A stretch of 64,000 nucleotides of DNA from Denitrobacterium detoxificans (GTDB lineage: Bacteria > Actinomycetota > Coriobacteriia > Coriobacteriales > Eggerthellaceae), in assembly GCF_001643775.1 (NCBI RefSeq), contig NZ_CP011402.1, forward strand, positions 2,264,432-2,328,431, written 5' to 3'. A program made the position numbers and the translations under genes. The notes below the pieces were generated by a model. The model saw nothing but the letters and a program-made list of their open reading frames with translations, ran no database searches and was not told where the DNA came from. Position 1 is the first letter of the stretch. Each line of letters begins with the position of its first letter. Below, piece by piece: positions 25,250 through 33,881 of the stretch.

Positions 25250-25282
25250 CCCATGTTACGGATTCTAGATATGTAACATGGG
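25250..25282 (-). promoter_or_regulatory. Inverted repeat overlapping ribosome site of binding-protein gene
   Basis: Perfect 10-bp arms CCCATGTTAC (25250-25259) and GTAACATGGG (25273-25282) with a 13-bp spacer. On the message the arm nearest the gene merges with the GGGAGG ribosome site. It may be a DNA operator with TGTTAC half-sites, an RNA hairpin hiding the ribosome site, or both. Confidence 0.65.
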
Positions 25283-25370
25283 CATCATAGCACCACCCAC
25301 ATTCAGAAGACGCGACAATCGAAATAATTCGGCGGCGAATGGCAAAAGATGGCGCGTACGCAACCCCGCA

Positions 25371-25398
25371 CTGCCCTGCCGCGCAGCATGCAGGGCAG
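25371..25398. other. Hairpin downstream of znuB
   Basis: CTGCCCTGC and GCAGGGCAG form a 9-bp stem between the znuB stop and the chelate ABC promoter. No T-tract follows on either strand, so it is at best a weak terminator. Confidence 0.35.
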
Positions 25399-25440
25399 GG
25401 CTCCTGCGAGGACGCGTCCTGCGCCACGCAAGGCAGATAG

Positions 25441-26277
25441 CTATTTGAACAGGCGAATCACACTGCATAGAGCGAAGGCGACCACGTCGAGCAGGACGAT
25501 GGTAGGCCCCACGGGCGTGCCAGCCAAAATGGACGCCACCATGCCCACCACGGCGCAAAGCGAGCCAATGCAGGCCGAGATGATCGTGACGTTGCGGAAT
25601 GTGCCCGCTATGCGCATGGCGGAAAGCGCCGGAAACACCACGAGGGCGGAAAGCATGAGAGCGCCCACCAGGTTCATGCCCACCACGATCACGAGCGCGA
25701 TCATGATGGCGATCACCATGTTGTAGCGCCCCACGGGCATGCCGCACGCGCGGGCAAACGTCTCGTCGAACGTCACCGCGAAAATGCGGTTGTACAGCAA
25801 CGCGAACCCGCCCACCACGGCAATGGACATAACGGCGCACAACCTAACGTCGAGGCTGGTAAGCGTGAGAATCGAAGTGGACCCGAACAGCGTGGAGCAC
25901 ACGTCACCCGCGATGTTCGAGCGTGCGCCGAACACGTTCATGACAAGATAGCCGAAGGCCAGGGCCGCAACTGCCATCATCGAGATGGCAGCGTCGCCCT
26001 TCACCTTGGCCGTACGGCCACGCCGCAGAAGGACAACCGCCGCCAGCACGGTAACGGGGGCGATGACGAGCATGTTGCGCGTTATGCCCGCAACCGAAGC
26101 CACGGCATAGGCACCGAACGCAACATGCGAGAGACCATCCCCAATGTAGGAAAGGCGCTTCATCACGAGCGTCGTTCCCAGGAGCGACGAGCAAAGCGCC
26201 ACAAGTGCGCCTACGACCAGCGCGTTCACCACGAACGGATAGGATAGGTACGTTGAGAGAACTTCCAGGGGACCCAC
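25441..26277 (-). CDS. znuB: Zinc ABC transporter permease
   Basis: A 278-aa membrane permease of the manganese/zinc family, with eight or so helices and conserved LGTTLVMKRLSYIGDGLSH and GMNLVGALMLSALVVFPAL. I set the start at a GTG (26277) overlapping the znuC stop as TAGTG; in-frame ATGs further up lie inside znuC. It is the last gene of the zur-znu operon. Confidence 0.88.
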   Translation of the reverse strand: MGPLEVLSTYLSYPFVVNALVVGALVALCSSLLGTTLVMKRLSYIGDGLSHVAFGAYAVASVAGITRNMLVIAPVTVLAAVVLLRRGRTAKVKGDAAISMMAVAALAFGYLVMNVFGARSNIAGDVCSTLFGSTSILTLTSLDVRLCAVMSIAVVGGFALLYNRIFAVTFDETFARACGMPVGRYNMVIAIMIALVIVVGMNLVGALMLSALVVFPALSAMRIAGTFRNVTIISACIGSLCAVVGMVASILAGTPVGPTIVLLDVVAFALCSVIRLFK

Positions 26278-26954
26278 TACGCGCGCTCGCCTCGCTTCCA
26301 TGCGTCGGCGGCCATGTAGCGTGCCGAGCCGTCGCGCACTTCGAGCACATGCGTCGCATGGGGCAGCGCCGCACCCAGGTCGTGCGTAACGCACAAGATA
26401 CCCGTGCCGTTATTGCGCAGGTCATCGATCGTCGCATAGAGCGATTCCGCCGCTGCGGGGTCAAGCCCCGTCGTGGGCTCGTCAAGCACCAACAAGCTGG
26501 CTTCAGAAGCCAGAGCACGCGCCAACAGCACGCGCTGCTGCTGGCCACCCGAAAGGGACCCAAAGGGTTCGCCCTTTAGCTCCAGGGCGCCCACACGTTG
26601 AAGCGCCGCTTGCGCAACCGCACGGTCTTCGCGTCCGTAAAACGGACGAAAGCCCAGACGAGAAGCGCGCCCCGAGAGAACGATCTCCCATGCGGACGCC
26701 GGAAAATCCTCCTGGGACTCACCCTTTTGCGGCAGATAGCCCACCTCGCATGCGGGCGCTCCCCCGCACAGCGACATGTCGCCCGCAAGCGGCGGCAGCA
26801 GGCCAAGGACGGTCTTCAACAACGTGGTTTTGCCTGCACCGTTTTCGCCCACGACGAACAGCGCGTCGCCTGCGTTCACGGCAAAGTCGATGCCCGATAC
26901 CACGAGGTTGCCGGCGTATCCCACCGAAAGGCCCTTGCATGCGAGGTAGCTCAT
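26277..26954 (-). CDS. znuC: Zinc ABC transporter ATPase
   Basis: A 225-aa ATPase: Walker A GENGAGKTT, signature LSGGQQQR, Walker B LLVLDEPTTGLD, switch His in VTHDLG. AAGGAG precedes ATG 26954. It lies between the znuA and znuB genes and energises zinc (possibly manganese) import. Confidence 0.92.
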   Translation of the reverse strand: MSYLACKGLSVGYAGNLVVSGIDFAVNAGDALFVVGENGAGKTTLLKTVLGLLPPLAGDMSLCGGAPACEVGYLPQKGESQEDFPASAWEIVLSGRASRLGFRPFYGREDRAVAQAALQRVGALELKGEPFGSLSGGQQQRVLLARALASEASLLVLDEPTTGLDPAAAESLYATIDDLRNNGTGILCVTHDLGAALPHATHVLEVRDGSARYMAADAWKRGERA

Positions 26955-26963
26955 CTGCGCTCC

Positions 26964-27965
26964 TTAGGACAACGCGGCCGTCAGGGAAGCCAGGTTCCCC
27001 TCCATGGCGCCCAGGTAGGTCTTGCCCGAGGCAATATCGCCCGCCGTTACCGACTGCAGCGAATCCATCACCAAGATGCCCTGGTTCTTGGCCTGCGTAT
27101 TGGCGATAACCGTTTTCGCGATGGCTTCATCCGAGTTCTCAATGACAAGTACGTTGGAAAGCCCCAGCTCATCTACTTTCTGAGCCAGGAAGGCAATGGT
27201 CTCGAAGCTGGCCTCCGTTTCCGCAGAGCAACCCACGAATGCGGCGTAGTACCCCAGGTTGTAGTCGTCAACGAGATAACGGAACGGGAAGCGATCAGCG
27301 AACACAACCGTCTTCTCCGCCGCAGCATGCACCGCGCTCTCGTACTTCCCATCTAGTTCGGCAAGCTTGGCCTTATACGCAGCGGCGTTCGCGGAATACT
27401 CGCTGGCGTGACTGGAGTCGGCATCGGCAAGCTGGACCGCAATGGCGTCTACCAGCTCCTGCGCATTCTTCAGGGACAACCACACATGCTCGTCGTACTC
27501 GGGCTCTTCCTCGCCCTCCACAGAGGCTTCGGCTTCTTCCTCTTCAGCCTGCATGCCCTCGACGACTTCCTCTTCCACGGCGCTATCGCCCAGCACCTCC
27601 ATCATGTTCACGGTACGCAAGCTGCTGTTCGAGGCAGCCTTCACGGCGTCCTCGGCCCAGCCGTCGGATTCGCCACCCACGTACACGAACAGGTCGGCGT
27701 CGGAAATCTTCGCGATATCCTGCACGCTCGGCTGATAGCTATGCAGGTCAACGCCACTATCCATCAGGTAGGTAATCTCGAAATCGTCGATACGGTCGCC
27801 CGCCACTTGCGTTACCCAATCGTACGCAGGAAACGTCGCGCACACGACCTTAATCTTGTGCTCCTGGGCATCGGCCGATGCGGCCTGGTTGGCATTCGCG
27901 CATCCGGCAAGCAGCCCGACGCACAGCACTGCCGCCACCAAGACGGCACGTAGCATATTCTTCAT
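26964..27965 (-). CDS. znuA: Zinc-binding lipoprotein of the ZnuA family
   Basis: A 333-aa cluster A-I substrate-binding lipoprotein (lipobox LLAGC). Metal ligands expected in the family are visible as His in VDLHSYQPS and DEHVWLS and an acidic residue in VIENSDE. The flexible loop, often His-rich in ZnuA, is Glu-rich here (EEEVVEGMQAEEEEAEAS, about residue 140-160). Start ambiguous: ATG 27965 (MKNMLRAV) has AAGGG 12 bases upstream, ATG 27977 has it adjacent. Confidence 0.88.
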   Translation of the reverse strand: MKNMLRAVLVAAVLCVGLLAGCANANQAASADAQEHKIKVVCATFPAYDWVTQVAGDRIDDFEITYLMDSGVDLHSYQPSVQDIAKISDADLFVYVGGESDGWAEDAVKAASNSSLRTVNMMEVLGDSAVEEEVVEGMQAEEEEAEASVEGEEEPEYDEHVWLSLKNAQELVDAIAVQLADADSSHASEYSANAAAYKAKLAELDGKYESAVHAAAEKTVVFADRFPFRYLVDDYNLGYYAAFVGCSAETEASFETIAFLAQKVDELGLSNVLVIENSDEAIAKTVIANTQAKNQGILVMDSLQSVTAGDIASGKTYLGAMEGNLASLTAALS

Positions 27966-28050
27966 GATGTCATTCATCCCTTCGCGGCCCAAGCCGCCTT
28001 GCAGTCTTCCCTTTTCGCAAGCGAGCGCATTGCGCGCTCGGGGATGATTC

Positions 28051-28407
28051 CTAGATGCGCAGGCAAACGCCGCTGCTCACGGGAGTTTCCGCAGTGCGCG
28101 CAAGGGGCGTGCGATGGACGAAGGAGGAAAGCGCACGCGTGATGACGGGGACGGAAAGCCCCAGACGCGGCGGATTGAACACGAACCCAAGAACGGTTTG
28201 CGCCAAGGCGAAGCCCGCGCACACCGCCAGCAGCACATGGGCGCATGCGGCGATCAGGCACAGTACGCACCCATCACCCGTACATTCGTGCCCCTCAAGC
28301 AACTCGCCTACCGCAGCGGCAAAAAGCGCTAGCAGCGCCAACAGCGCGGCAACGCGAGGACGACGACCACGCGCGCCACCCATGAACAACAATGCGACCT
28401 GCTGCAT
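28051..28407 (-). CDS. Small membrane protein with HECxxxxCxxC motif in zinc operon
   Basis: A 118-aa protein with a first helix (VAALLALLALFAAAVGELL), then HECTGDGCVLCLI, a second helix (ACAHVLLAVCAGFALAQTVL) and a polar tail. The His/Cys cluster between the helices could bind zinc. Its ATG overlaps the zur stop as TAATG and it precedes znuA, so it belongs to the zinc operon. I recall similar His/Cys small proteins beside zinc transporters in other Gram-positives, but no function is assigned. Confidence 0.75.
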   Translation of the reverse strand: MQQVALLFMGGARGRRPRVAALLALLALFAAAVGELLEGHECTGDGCVLCLIAACAHVLLAVCAGFALAQTVLGFVFNPPRLGLSVPVITRALSSFVHRTPLARTAETPVSSGVCLRI

Positions 28408-28808
28408 TAGACGCCCCGACACGATTCGCACAGGCCATACAGCACGGTACGCGCGGGATCGATGCGAAAACCATGATGCGAGAGCACATGGTCGGAAAAC
28501 TCCTCGACCATGTGGCAATCGAGCGCGAAGGCACGACCGCACGCAAGGCATACGAGCTGGCCCGTAGCGGAACTACTGGCTATGCGGTAGCGCGCTTCCC
28601 CACCAGGCGCGGTTGCCTTCAGGGCCAAGCCCTCGGATGCCATGGATTCCAGCTTGCGGTACACCGTGGATCGGCCCACGCGACCACCCGCCGCAACAAG
28701 CGCCGACCACACTTCGTCAACGCTCAGGTAGCTATCGGGACGTTCCGCCAAATACGCGGACACCGCCTCGCCTTGCTTGGTCTTGTATTTGCGTTGCGCC
28801 TCGGCCAT
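28407..28808 (-). CDS. zur: Fur-family zinc uptake regulator
   Basis: A 133-aa Fur-family repressor. Winged HTH around residues 30-70 (SVDEVWSALV, GRVGRSTVYRKLESM); C-terminal dimer domain with structural zinc cysteines CLAC and CESC and the regulatory DCHMVEEFSDHVLSHHGF segment. First gene of an operon with znuACB, and a Zur-like box lies in its promoter, so it should repress its own operon when zinc is sufficient. Confidence 0.92.
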   Translation of the reverse strand: MAEAQRKYKTKQGEAVSAYLAERPDSYLSVDEVWSALVAAGGRVGRSTVYRKLESMASEGLALKATAPGGEARYRIASSSATGQLVCLACGRAFALDCHMVEEFSDHVLSHHGFRIDPARTVLYGLCESCRGV

Positions 28809-28829
28809 GGCCTTCCATTCGATCTAAAT

Positions 28830-28844
28830 TGAAATTGAATTTCA
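28830..28844 (-). promoter_or_regulatory. Zur box in zur-znu promoter
   Basis: TGAAATTGAATTTCA is a perfect 7-1-7 palindrome close to the actinobacterial Zur consensus TGAAAATSATTTTCA. On the minus strand it lies between TTGAAA and TTTAGA, 17 bp apart, so repressor binding would block the promoter directly. Confidence 0.85.
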
Positions 28845-28860
28845 TTTTCAAATCGTAGCG

Positions 28861-29115
28861 CAAGAGGTTTCTGCGGGCAACTTGCTTTTTTCGGGACGAC
28901 AAAGCGCACATATTGCATGCGCGACAACGGGCAAGCAGGCGCAGGGCGAGCACGTTTTTCCGGAGAAATGGGCTTCGAGAAGAAGCGCGAGGCGAGCATT
29001 CGCCCGCAAGCATAGCGCGAAGTGGGGTTATGTAAGCACGCCACTGCGTAAGGGCCAGTTTTTCCGGAAAAACTGGCCACAGAAAAGACCCCGCATGCTG
29101 CAGACATGCGGGGTC
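28861..29115 (-). terminator. Intergenic region with palindrome and terminator of flavoprotein gene
   Basis: At 29087-29115 GACCCCGCATG and CATGCGGGGTC form a stem which, on the minus strand, is followed by TTTTCT: the terminator of the flavoprotein gene. At 29053-29078 there is a perfect 26-bp palindrome, GGCCAGTTTTTCC joined to GGAAAAACTGGCC, and a related TTTTTCCGGAGAAA at about 28955. No gene is visible in the 356 bp between zur and the flavoprotein gene. Confidence 0.75.
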
Positions 29116-29164
29116 CAAAATGCCTATCGCGCCGGGAGGGGAATGGCGCGTGGCCGCTCGTATG

Positions 29165-30799
29165 CTAGATGTCGGCGCTGGCCGTGTTGCCGGCGAGTAC
29201 GCCGCTGGCCAGGGAGAAGCCATTGCAGGAACCGCCCTGGAAATACGGGACGCTCCAGAAGTCGCCGTCAACGCCAGCCACATACAGACCCTTAATGACG
29301 TCGTTGTCGGCATTCACCGCACGGCAGAAGCCATCGGTCTTGATGCCGCCCAGCGTAACCCATGCGCCGGGGTTGTACTCGAACACGTAGTACGGCCCCT
29401 GATTGATGGCATGCATGTAGTCAGCAGGCAGGAAGAACTCGTCGTCATAGCCCTTGGAGCACGCATCGTTATATGCCTTGATGGTTTCGGGCAGGTCGGT
29501 AAGGTCGAACTTCTTCGCAAGCTCCTCGATGCTGTCGGCCTTCGCAGCCCAACCCTGGCTGATGGCCTCGTCGATGCTCTTGTCGAAATCGGACAGCGTT
29601 ACGTCCTGGAAGCCCATGAGCAGTGCTGGGCCCATATTCTGCTTCGTGCCCGCCGTGAGGAAGTCGAACACGGGGCTCGACTTTACGCGGTCGACATATG
29701 CCTGGTCGACAATGGTGTAGTAATACGGGTCGCGCAGCAGAGGCTCGCCCGAGAACATCGTGAGCTCGCACATCTGCTGTTCGTTCATGAAGCGCTCGCC
29801 ACGCTTGTCCACCAGAATATTGCCAAACAGCGGCAGGTAGAAGCACGGATTCGTGCCGCGACCAGGCGCCCAGGAATAGGCAGGCGAGGCCTTCAGGTTT
29901 GCGGCGCCCATCTCGTTGATGGAAACCGAGAAGTTCTTGCCAATCTGCGCGCCCGCTTCCTGGCACATCTTGATGCCCGAGCCGTCGTTCTGCCCCATGC
30001 CCTGGTTCACGAGCACGGCGCCCGCGAACAGTTCCTTAATCATATCGGGGTTGGCCAGGAAGCCACCCGAGCACATGATGACGGCCTTGGCGTTGATCTG
30101 CGTTTCCGTCTTGCCATTCTTGCAGATAATGCCCGTTACGTTACCGGAATCGTCCGTGACCAGCTGCTGAGCCTTGCAGTTGAAGATGGTCTCCAGGTTG
30201 GAGCGCTGAGCGCACATATCGCGGAAGTTGTTCGCGCGGCCCTCGCCCTCTTCCAGGTAGATGTGGCCACCGCGGGAAAGCATGGGCGTATCCTTCGTGG
30301 AGCCCTCGAAGGCGTACATGAGCTGAACGCCGCCGTCGATGAGGTAGTTCGCGGCCTGAGCGCTGGAACGAATGATGTTGCGCAGCACCTTGCCGTTGCT
30401 CTGGTAATGCGTGCCGGGCTCGATCCACTCGAACGCTTCCTGCTCGGTCAGATAATCGGCATGCTTCAGCTGCTCCTTGCTGCCGATCATCCACGCGCCG
30501 GTGGTGTGGGTGTTCGTGGTGCCCTCGAAGTTCTGAGCCGAATCGATGGCGATGACGTTAGCGCCCTTATCGGCCGCAGCCAGAGCCGCCATCAGGCCCG
30601 AAGCGCCCAGGCCGACAACCACGACATCGGCTTCGCGGGTTTCCTCGACCGTAATCTGCTCCTTGGTGGAATCGGCGCTGGACTCCTTCTTGGAACCAGA
30701 GCCCGCACACGCGGCCAGAGAACCGGCAGCCACGATGCCCATTGCGCCGGCCAGGCCTCCCTTGATAAACGAACGCCTGCTTACATCGATAGTAGTCAT
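29165..30799 (-). CDS. Fumarate reductase-like FAD flavoprotein, Tat-exported
   Basis: A 544-aa flavoprotein of the FrdA/urocanate-reductase superfamily. Tat motif RRSFIKG is followed by LAAC, so a Tat lipoprotein is likely. The FAD-binding Rossmann motif VVVGLGASGLMAALAAADKG starts near residue 65; GERFMNE and the C-terminal GGSCNGFSLASG (FAD-binding) are present. It should reduce an unsaturated or other organic acceptor outside the cell with electrons from an unidentified donor. ATG 30799 has GGGAGG upstream. A MerR regulator gene lies upstream in the same direction. Confidence 0.88.
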   Translation of the reverse strand: MTTIDVSRRSFIKGGLAGAMGIVAAGSLAACAGSGSKKESSADSTKEQITVEETREADVVVVGLGASGLMAALAAADKGANVIAIDSAQNFEGTTNTHTTGAWMIGSKEQLKHADYLTEQEAFEWIEPGTHYQSNGKVLRNIIRSSAQAANYLIDGGVQLMYAFEGSTKDTPMLSRGGHIYLEEGEGRANNFRDMCAQRSNLETIFNCKAQQLVTDDSGNVTGIICKNGKTETQINAKAVIMCSGGFLANPDMIKELFAGAVLVNQGMGQNDGSGIKMCQEAGAQIGKNFSVSINEMGAANLKASPAYSWAPGRGTNPCFYLPLFGNILVDKRGERFMNEQQMCELTMFSGEPLLRDPYYYTIVDQAYVDRVKSSPVFDFLTAGTKQNMGPALLMGFQDVTLSDFDKSIDEAISQGWAAKADSIEELAKKFDLTDLPETIKAYNDACSKGYDDEFFLPADYMHAINQGPYYVFEYNPGAWVTLGGIKTDGFCRAVNADNDVIKGLYVAGVDGDFWSVPYFQGGSCNGFSLASGVLAGNTASADI

Positions 30800-30955
30800 A
30801 TTGAATCCTCCCATTGATTCGGACCTCCCTTTCGGTCCGCCGGGAGCATCATCGATGCTGCAGCCACTGCAAAGTCAAGCGGGGATTATCTGGGAATGCG
30901 CCGATGCGCGCGCAGGGAAAACGCGCGCAAACTCTTCAGCAGCTGTAGAGTTTTG

Positions 30956-31738
30956 CTACTCGCTTACGGGCTGCCATAGCACGTCGTAACGCACCTCATG
31001 CGGAACGTGGATGGAGCAGAGCCGCTGCGTGTGCGCATCGCCCTTGGGCAGCAGGCCGTTTTCCCGGATGAACGACGCCACGCGCGCAAGGTCGTCGGCA
31101 TTGGGCTGAAAGTCCTTGCCAATGCGCACGATTGACTTCACCGCCTTCGAAGCGGGCACAAAACGCGCATCGGGATTGTCAGGCACACGCGTGGTAAAGC
31201 GACGCATGATGGCGTACCCCACGCGCACGTTCGAGAGCCCCTCTACCCCGCCTTCCAGAATGAAGCTGGAGTCGGCGAAGGGAATGTCGAAGCCGTCGTT
31301 GCCGCTGGGAATGGGTGCCGCCGCGCCCTTCTCGTCGGGCATCCACAAGGGGGCCCAGTACAGCGAAGGCGAAGTCGTTACCACAGGCGGCTTGCCAGCC
31401 CCGATGGCATCAAGGTCCTTCGCGCGACTTTCCAGGAATGCCTCGAGATTTTCCAAGTGCCGAATCTGGTCGCGCATGCCTTCCGCGCGCGACTTAAGGC
31501 TTTCCGAAACATCGGCGACATCATCGGCGTGAAACAGCTCGGCCGTATCTTCGATGTCGAACCCGCACTCGCGATAATTACGGCATTCGAGCAGGCGCGC
31601 CACGTCGTCCATGGTATACATGCGGTACGTGCCCTCGCGGCCGCCCGAAGGCACCGCCACGCCGCGACTTTCCAGGTAGCGCACACCGCTCGGCGAAAAG
31701 CCCGTGAGCTTCGCCACCGTCCCTATCTTGAATTTCAT
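30956..31738 (-). CDS. MerR-family transcriptional regulator
   Basis: A 260-aa regulator: N-terminal MerR HTH (KIGTVAKLTGFSPSGVRYLESRGV, read from residue 4; R-Y-M-Y wing at TYRMYTMDDVARLLE), coiled coil around residues 80-110, then a C-terminal effector domain of about 130 residues. The ATG at 31738 (MKFKIGTV) has GGGAGGG six bases upstream. It probably controls the flavoprotein gene 156 bp downstream. No metal-binding Cys pattern stands out, so the ligand is likely organic. Confidence 0.85.
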   Translation of the reverse strand: MKFKIGTVAKLTGFSPSGVRYLESRGVAVPSGGREGTYRMYTMDDVARLLECRNYRECGFDIEDTAELFHADDVADVSESLKSRAEGMRDQIRHLENLEAFLESRAKDLDAIGAGKPPVVTTSPSLYWAPLWMPDEKGAAAPIPSGNDGFDIPFADSSFILEGGVEGLSNVRVGYAIMRRFTTRVPDNPDARFVPASKAVKSIVRIGKDFQPNADDLARVASFIRENGLLPKGDAHTQRLCSIHVPHEVRYDVLWQPVSE

Positions 31739-31851
31739 ACGCATCCCTCCCCCGCGATTGTACCCGAGTTCGGGATAAGGGAAAGCCATGCGCACGCACC
31801 AGCCAAACCGGCGGCAAACGCGGTCAGCGCGCAGAACGCGACGGATGCGCC

Positions 31852-32727
31852 CTAACGCAAGGTGCGCTTGCGGGCCAACGCCTGGGGAACGTATTCCGAC
31901 ACGACGATCGCAGCGAATACCACGAGGAAGCCCACCAGAACGCGCGGCGTAAGGGCCTCGTAGCCCAGAGCGATGCTGAACGCCACGCCAAACACCGATT
32001 CCAGCGAAAGGAGCAGGCCCGCCGTCGCGGGTTCCACGTTGGCAATGCCCACGTTTTGGAAGAGGATCGCCAAGGCGGTAACGACCACGGCCAAGTAGAC
32101 AAGCGCCAGCCAGGCTTCGCCGCCGAGCATGGAGAAGTCGAGAGGAGCGCCCGTTACCAAGGCCACCAACGCGCTTCCCACCGAGATAACGACCAGTTGC
32201 CATATCGTGAGCACGGCCGGATTGCGATCGTGCCCAAACTTCACCATGAAAATCAGCTGCAGGGCGTAGAAGAAAGCACAGGATAGAGAGAAGGCATCGC
32301 CAAAGCTCACGCTAAAGCCCTCGTTCAGGCTGATGAGGCCAATGCCAAACAAGCACATGAAGGCCGCGACCACGTGGAATCGATTGGGCTTCCTGTACAG
32401 GGCCGCCCAATTCAGAAACGGAATCATGACGCAATACGACGCCGTGAGGAATGCGTTCTTGCCGGGCGTGGTGTCGGTGAGCCCGATGGTTTGCAGCAAG
32501 TAGCCCACGAACAGCGGCAGGCCGATGATGATGCCGTACTTCACGTACTCGCGCTGGAAGAACAGCTTGCGGTGCTTCAGGGAAAGCAGGGCAAGGGCCA
32601 CCGCGGCCAAGGCGAAGCGCACCGCCAGCAACCAGGCGGGGTTCACATCGTCCACCAGGTCCTTCATGATCACGAACGAGCTGCCCCATACAACGGTCAC
32701 CATAACGAGGAGCAACTTGTACTTCAT
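31852..32727 (-). CDS. EamA/DMT-family transporter
   Basis: A 291-aa membrane protein with ten hydrophobic helices in two EamA repeats (VWGSSFVIMKDL at the start; YLAVVVTALAILFQNVGIANVEPATAGLLLSLESVFG in the second). Members export metabolites such as amino acids; substrate unknown. The start at 32727 (MKYKLLLVMV) has only a weak ribosome site. Confidence 0.85.
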   Translation of the reverse strand: MKYKLLLVMVTVVWGSSFVIMKDLVDDVNPAWLLAVRFALAAVALALLSLKHRKLFFQREYVKYGIIIGLPLFVGYLLQTIGLTDTTPGKNAFLTASYCVMIPFLNWAALYRKPNRFHVVAAFMCLFGIGLISLNEGFSVSFGDAFSLSCAFFYALQLIFMVKFGHDRNPAVLTIWQLVVISVGSALVALVTGAPLDFSMLGGEAWLALVYLAVVVTALAILFQNVGIANVEPATAGLLLSLESVFGVAFSIALGYEALTPRVLVGFLVVFAAIVVSEYVPQALARKRTLR

Positions 32728-32800
32728 GAAGAACAGCCTTATCGGTCGGAATCACGCAGGTTATTACCCGATGATAGCAGCCCTTGCCGAAAAGACGGCG

Positions 32801-33631
32801 CTACTTCAGCGATTCCAGCCAGCCGGGCCTCTCAACGCGCATCTTCTGCACACCATGCTTGAAGATTCCCGAGGTAGCCGCCTGCATTACGGCCGCCTTT
32901 GCACGCTCGGGATCGACGATGATCGAACCGGCCATGCAGTCGACGCCGTACTCGTAGAGCACGGGAGCCGGAACCACGCTGGGCCCCACAAGAATGGCGC
33001 TGCCACCCGATTCGCGAGACAGCTGCAACAGGCGCGGCATCGTCTTGTTGGTGAGGGTAATGCCCGTCATGAACGTAACGTCCTGATGGGGAATGATGTA
33101 TTCGCAACCAGGGTCGGGGACGTCGTCGCCATGAGGATTGCGCTCGAGCACCGTAAGCTCACATTCATCCGCCAGGCGCTCAATAAGCGGGAAGTGGCCC
33201 ACTACGGTCACGCGCTTACCTGCACAGAGGGAACGATACAGGTCGAACCCGTCGTTGCTGCCCTTCTCCTCGATCTTCATGCCCGCAGCGGCTGCGTTTT
33301 CAGGCGTGGAATACCAGGCGTTCAGCGCGGCAACGCCCACGCTCGCCTCCAGAAAGTTCCAGCTGACGCACTGCGCCGCAAGGTCGCGCAGCTCCATGCA
33401 GCGAGCTTTGGGGTACAGCCCGTATAGCCCGCGCCCGCCATGCACAACCATGGCCATACCGCATCCGCTCTCCGCTTCAACGTATGCCCAATGGTTGCCC
33501 ACCAGCACATCCTTCACTGCAATCCCCTCGGGCACGCCCTCCACCAGGCGCTTATACAACTCCCACTGTGCAGGCAGCTGCTGCATTTCCTTCCAACCCG
33601 GTATTCTGTGCCCATCTTCGCACTTACCCAT
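32801..33631 (-). CDS. DUF364 (Rossmann-like, heavy-metal chelation) protein
   Basis: A 276-aa protein matching the DUF4213/DUF364 pair: an N-terminal part with GNHWAYVEAESGCGMAM, and a Rossmann-like C-terminal part with KRVTVVGHFPLIERL, ELTVLERNPHGDDVPD and GSAILVGPSVVPAPVL. The family is linked by genome context to metal or cofactor handling but is uncharacterised. ATG 33631 has GGGAGA upstream. Confidence 0.75.
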   Translation of the reverse strand: MGKCEDGHRIPGWKEMQQLPAQWELYKRLVEGVPEGIAVKDVLVGNHWAYVEAESGCGMAMVVHGGRGLYGLYPKARCMELRDLAAQCVSWNFLEASVGVAALNAWYSTPENAAAAGMKIEEKGSNDGFDLYRSLCAGKRVTVVGHFPLIERLADECELTVLERNPHGDDVPDPGCEYIIPHQDVTFMTGITLTNKTMPRLLQLSRESGGSAILVGPSVVPAPVLYEYGVDCMAGSIIVDPERAKAAVMQAATSGIFKHGVQKMRVERPGWLESLK

Positions 33632-33881
33632 GCTCGCTCTCCCGTCTACTACGTGCATCCTTGAAACTCTGCCGATGAAGTCTATTCTTGATGGAGTCTA
33701 TTTTCAACTAGAAACTATGTAGTGGGCCGAATTACGGCGCAGAGCACCGCGCGGAAAGCAAAGCGCCTGGCAAATTGCCGCTTTCGTTGTAACGCCAACG
33801 GACAGCCCGCCCAGGCAGCGGTACCATGCGCGCGAACGCAAAAGAAACTGCCTACACATACCACCAGAACAGGACACACCC

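Noticed and set aside
29120-30817. 565-codon plus-strand frame across the first flavoprotein gene
   Set aside because: Opposite a well-supported FAD protein; composition typical of an antisense frame.
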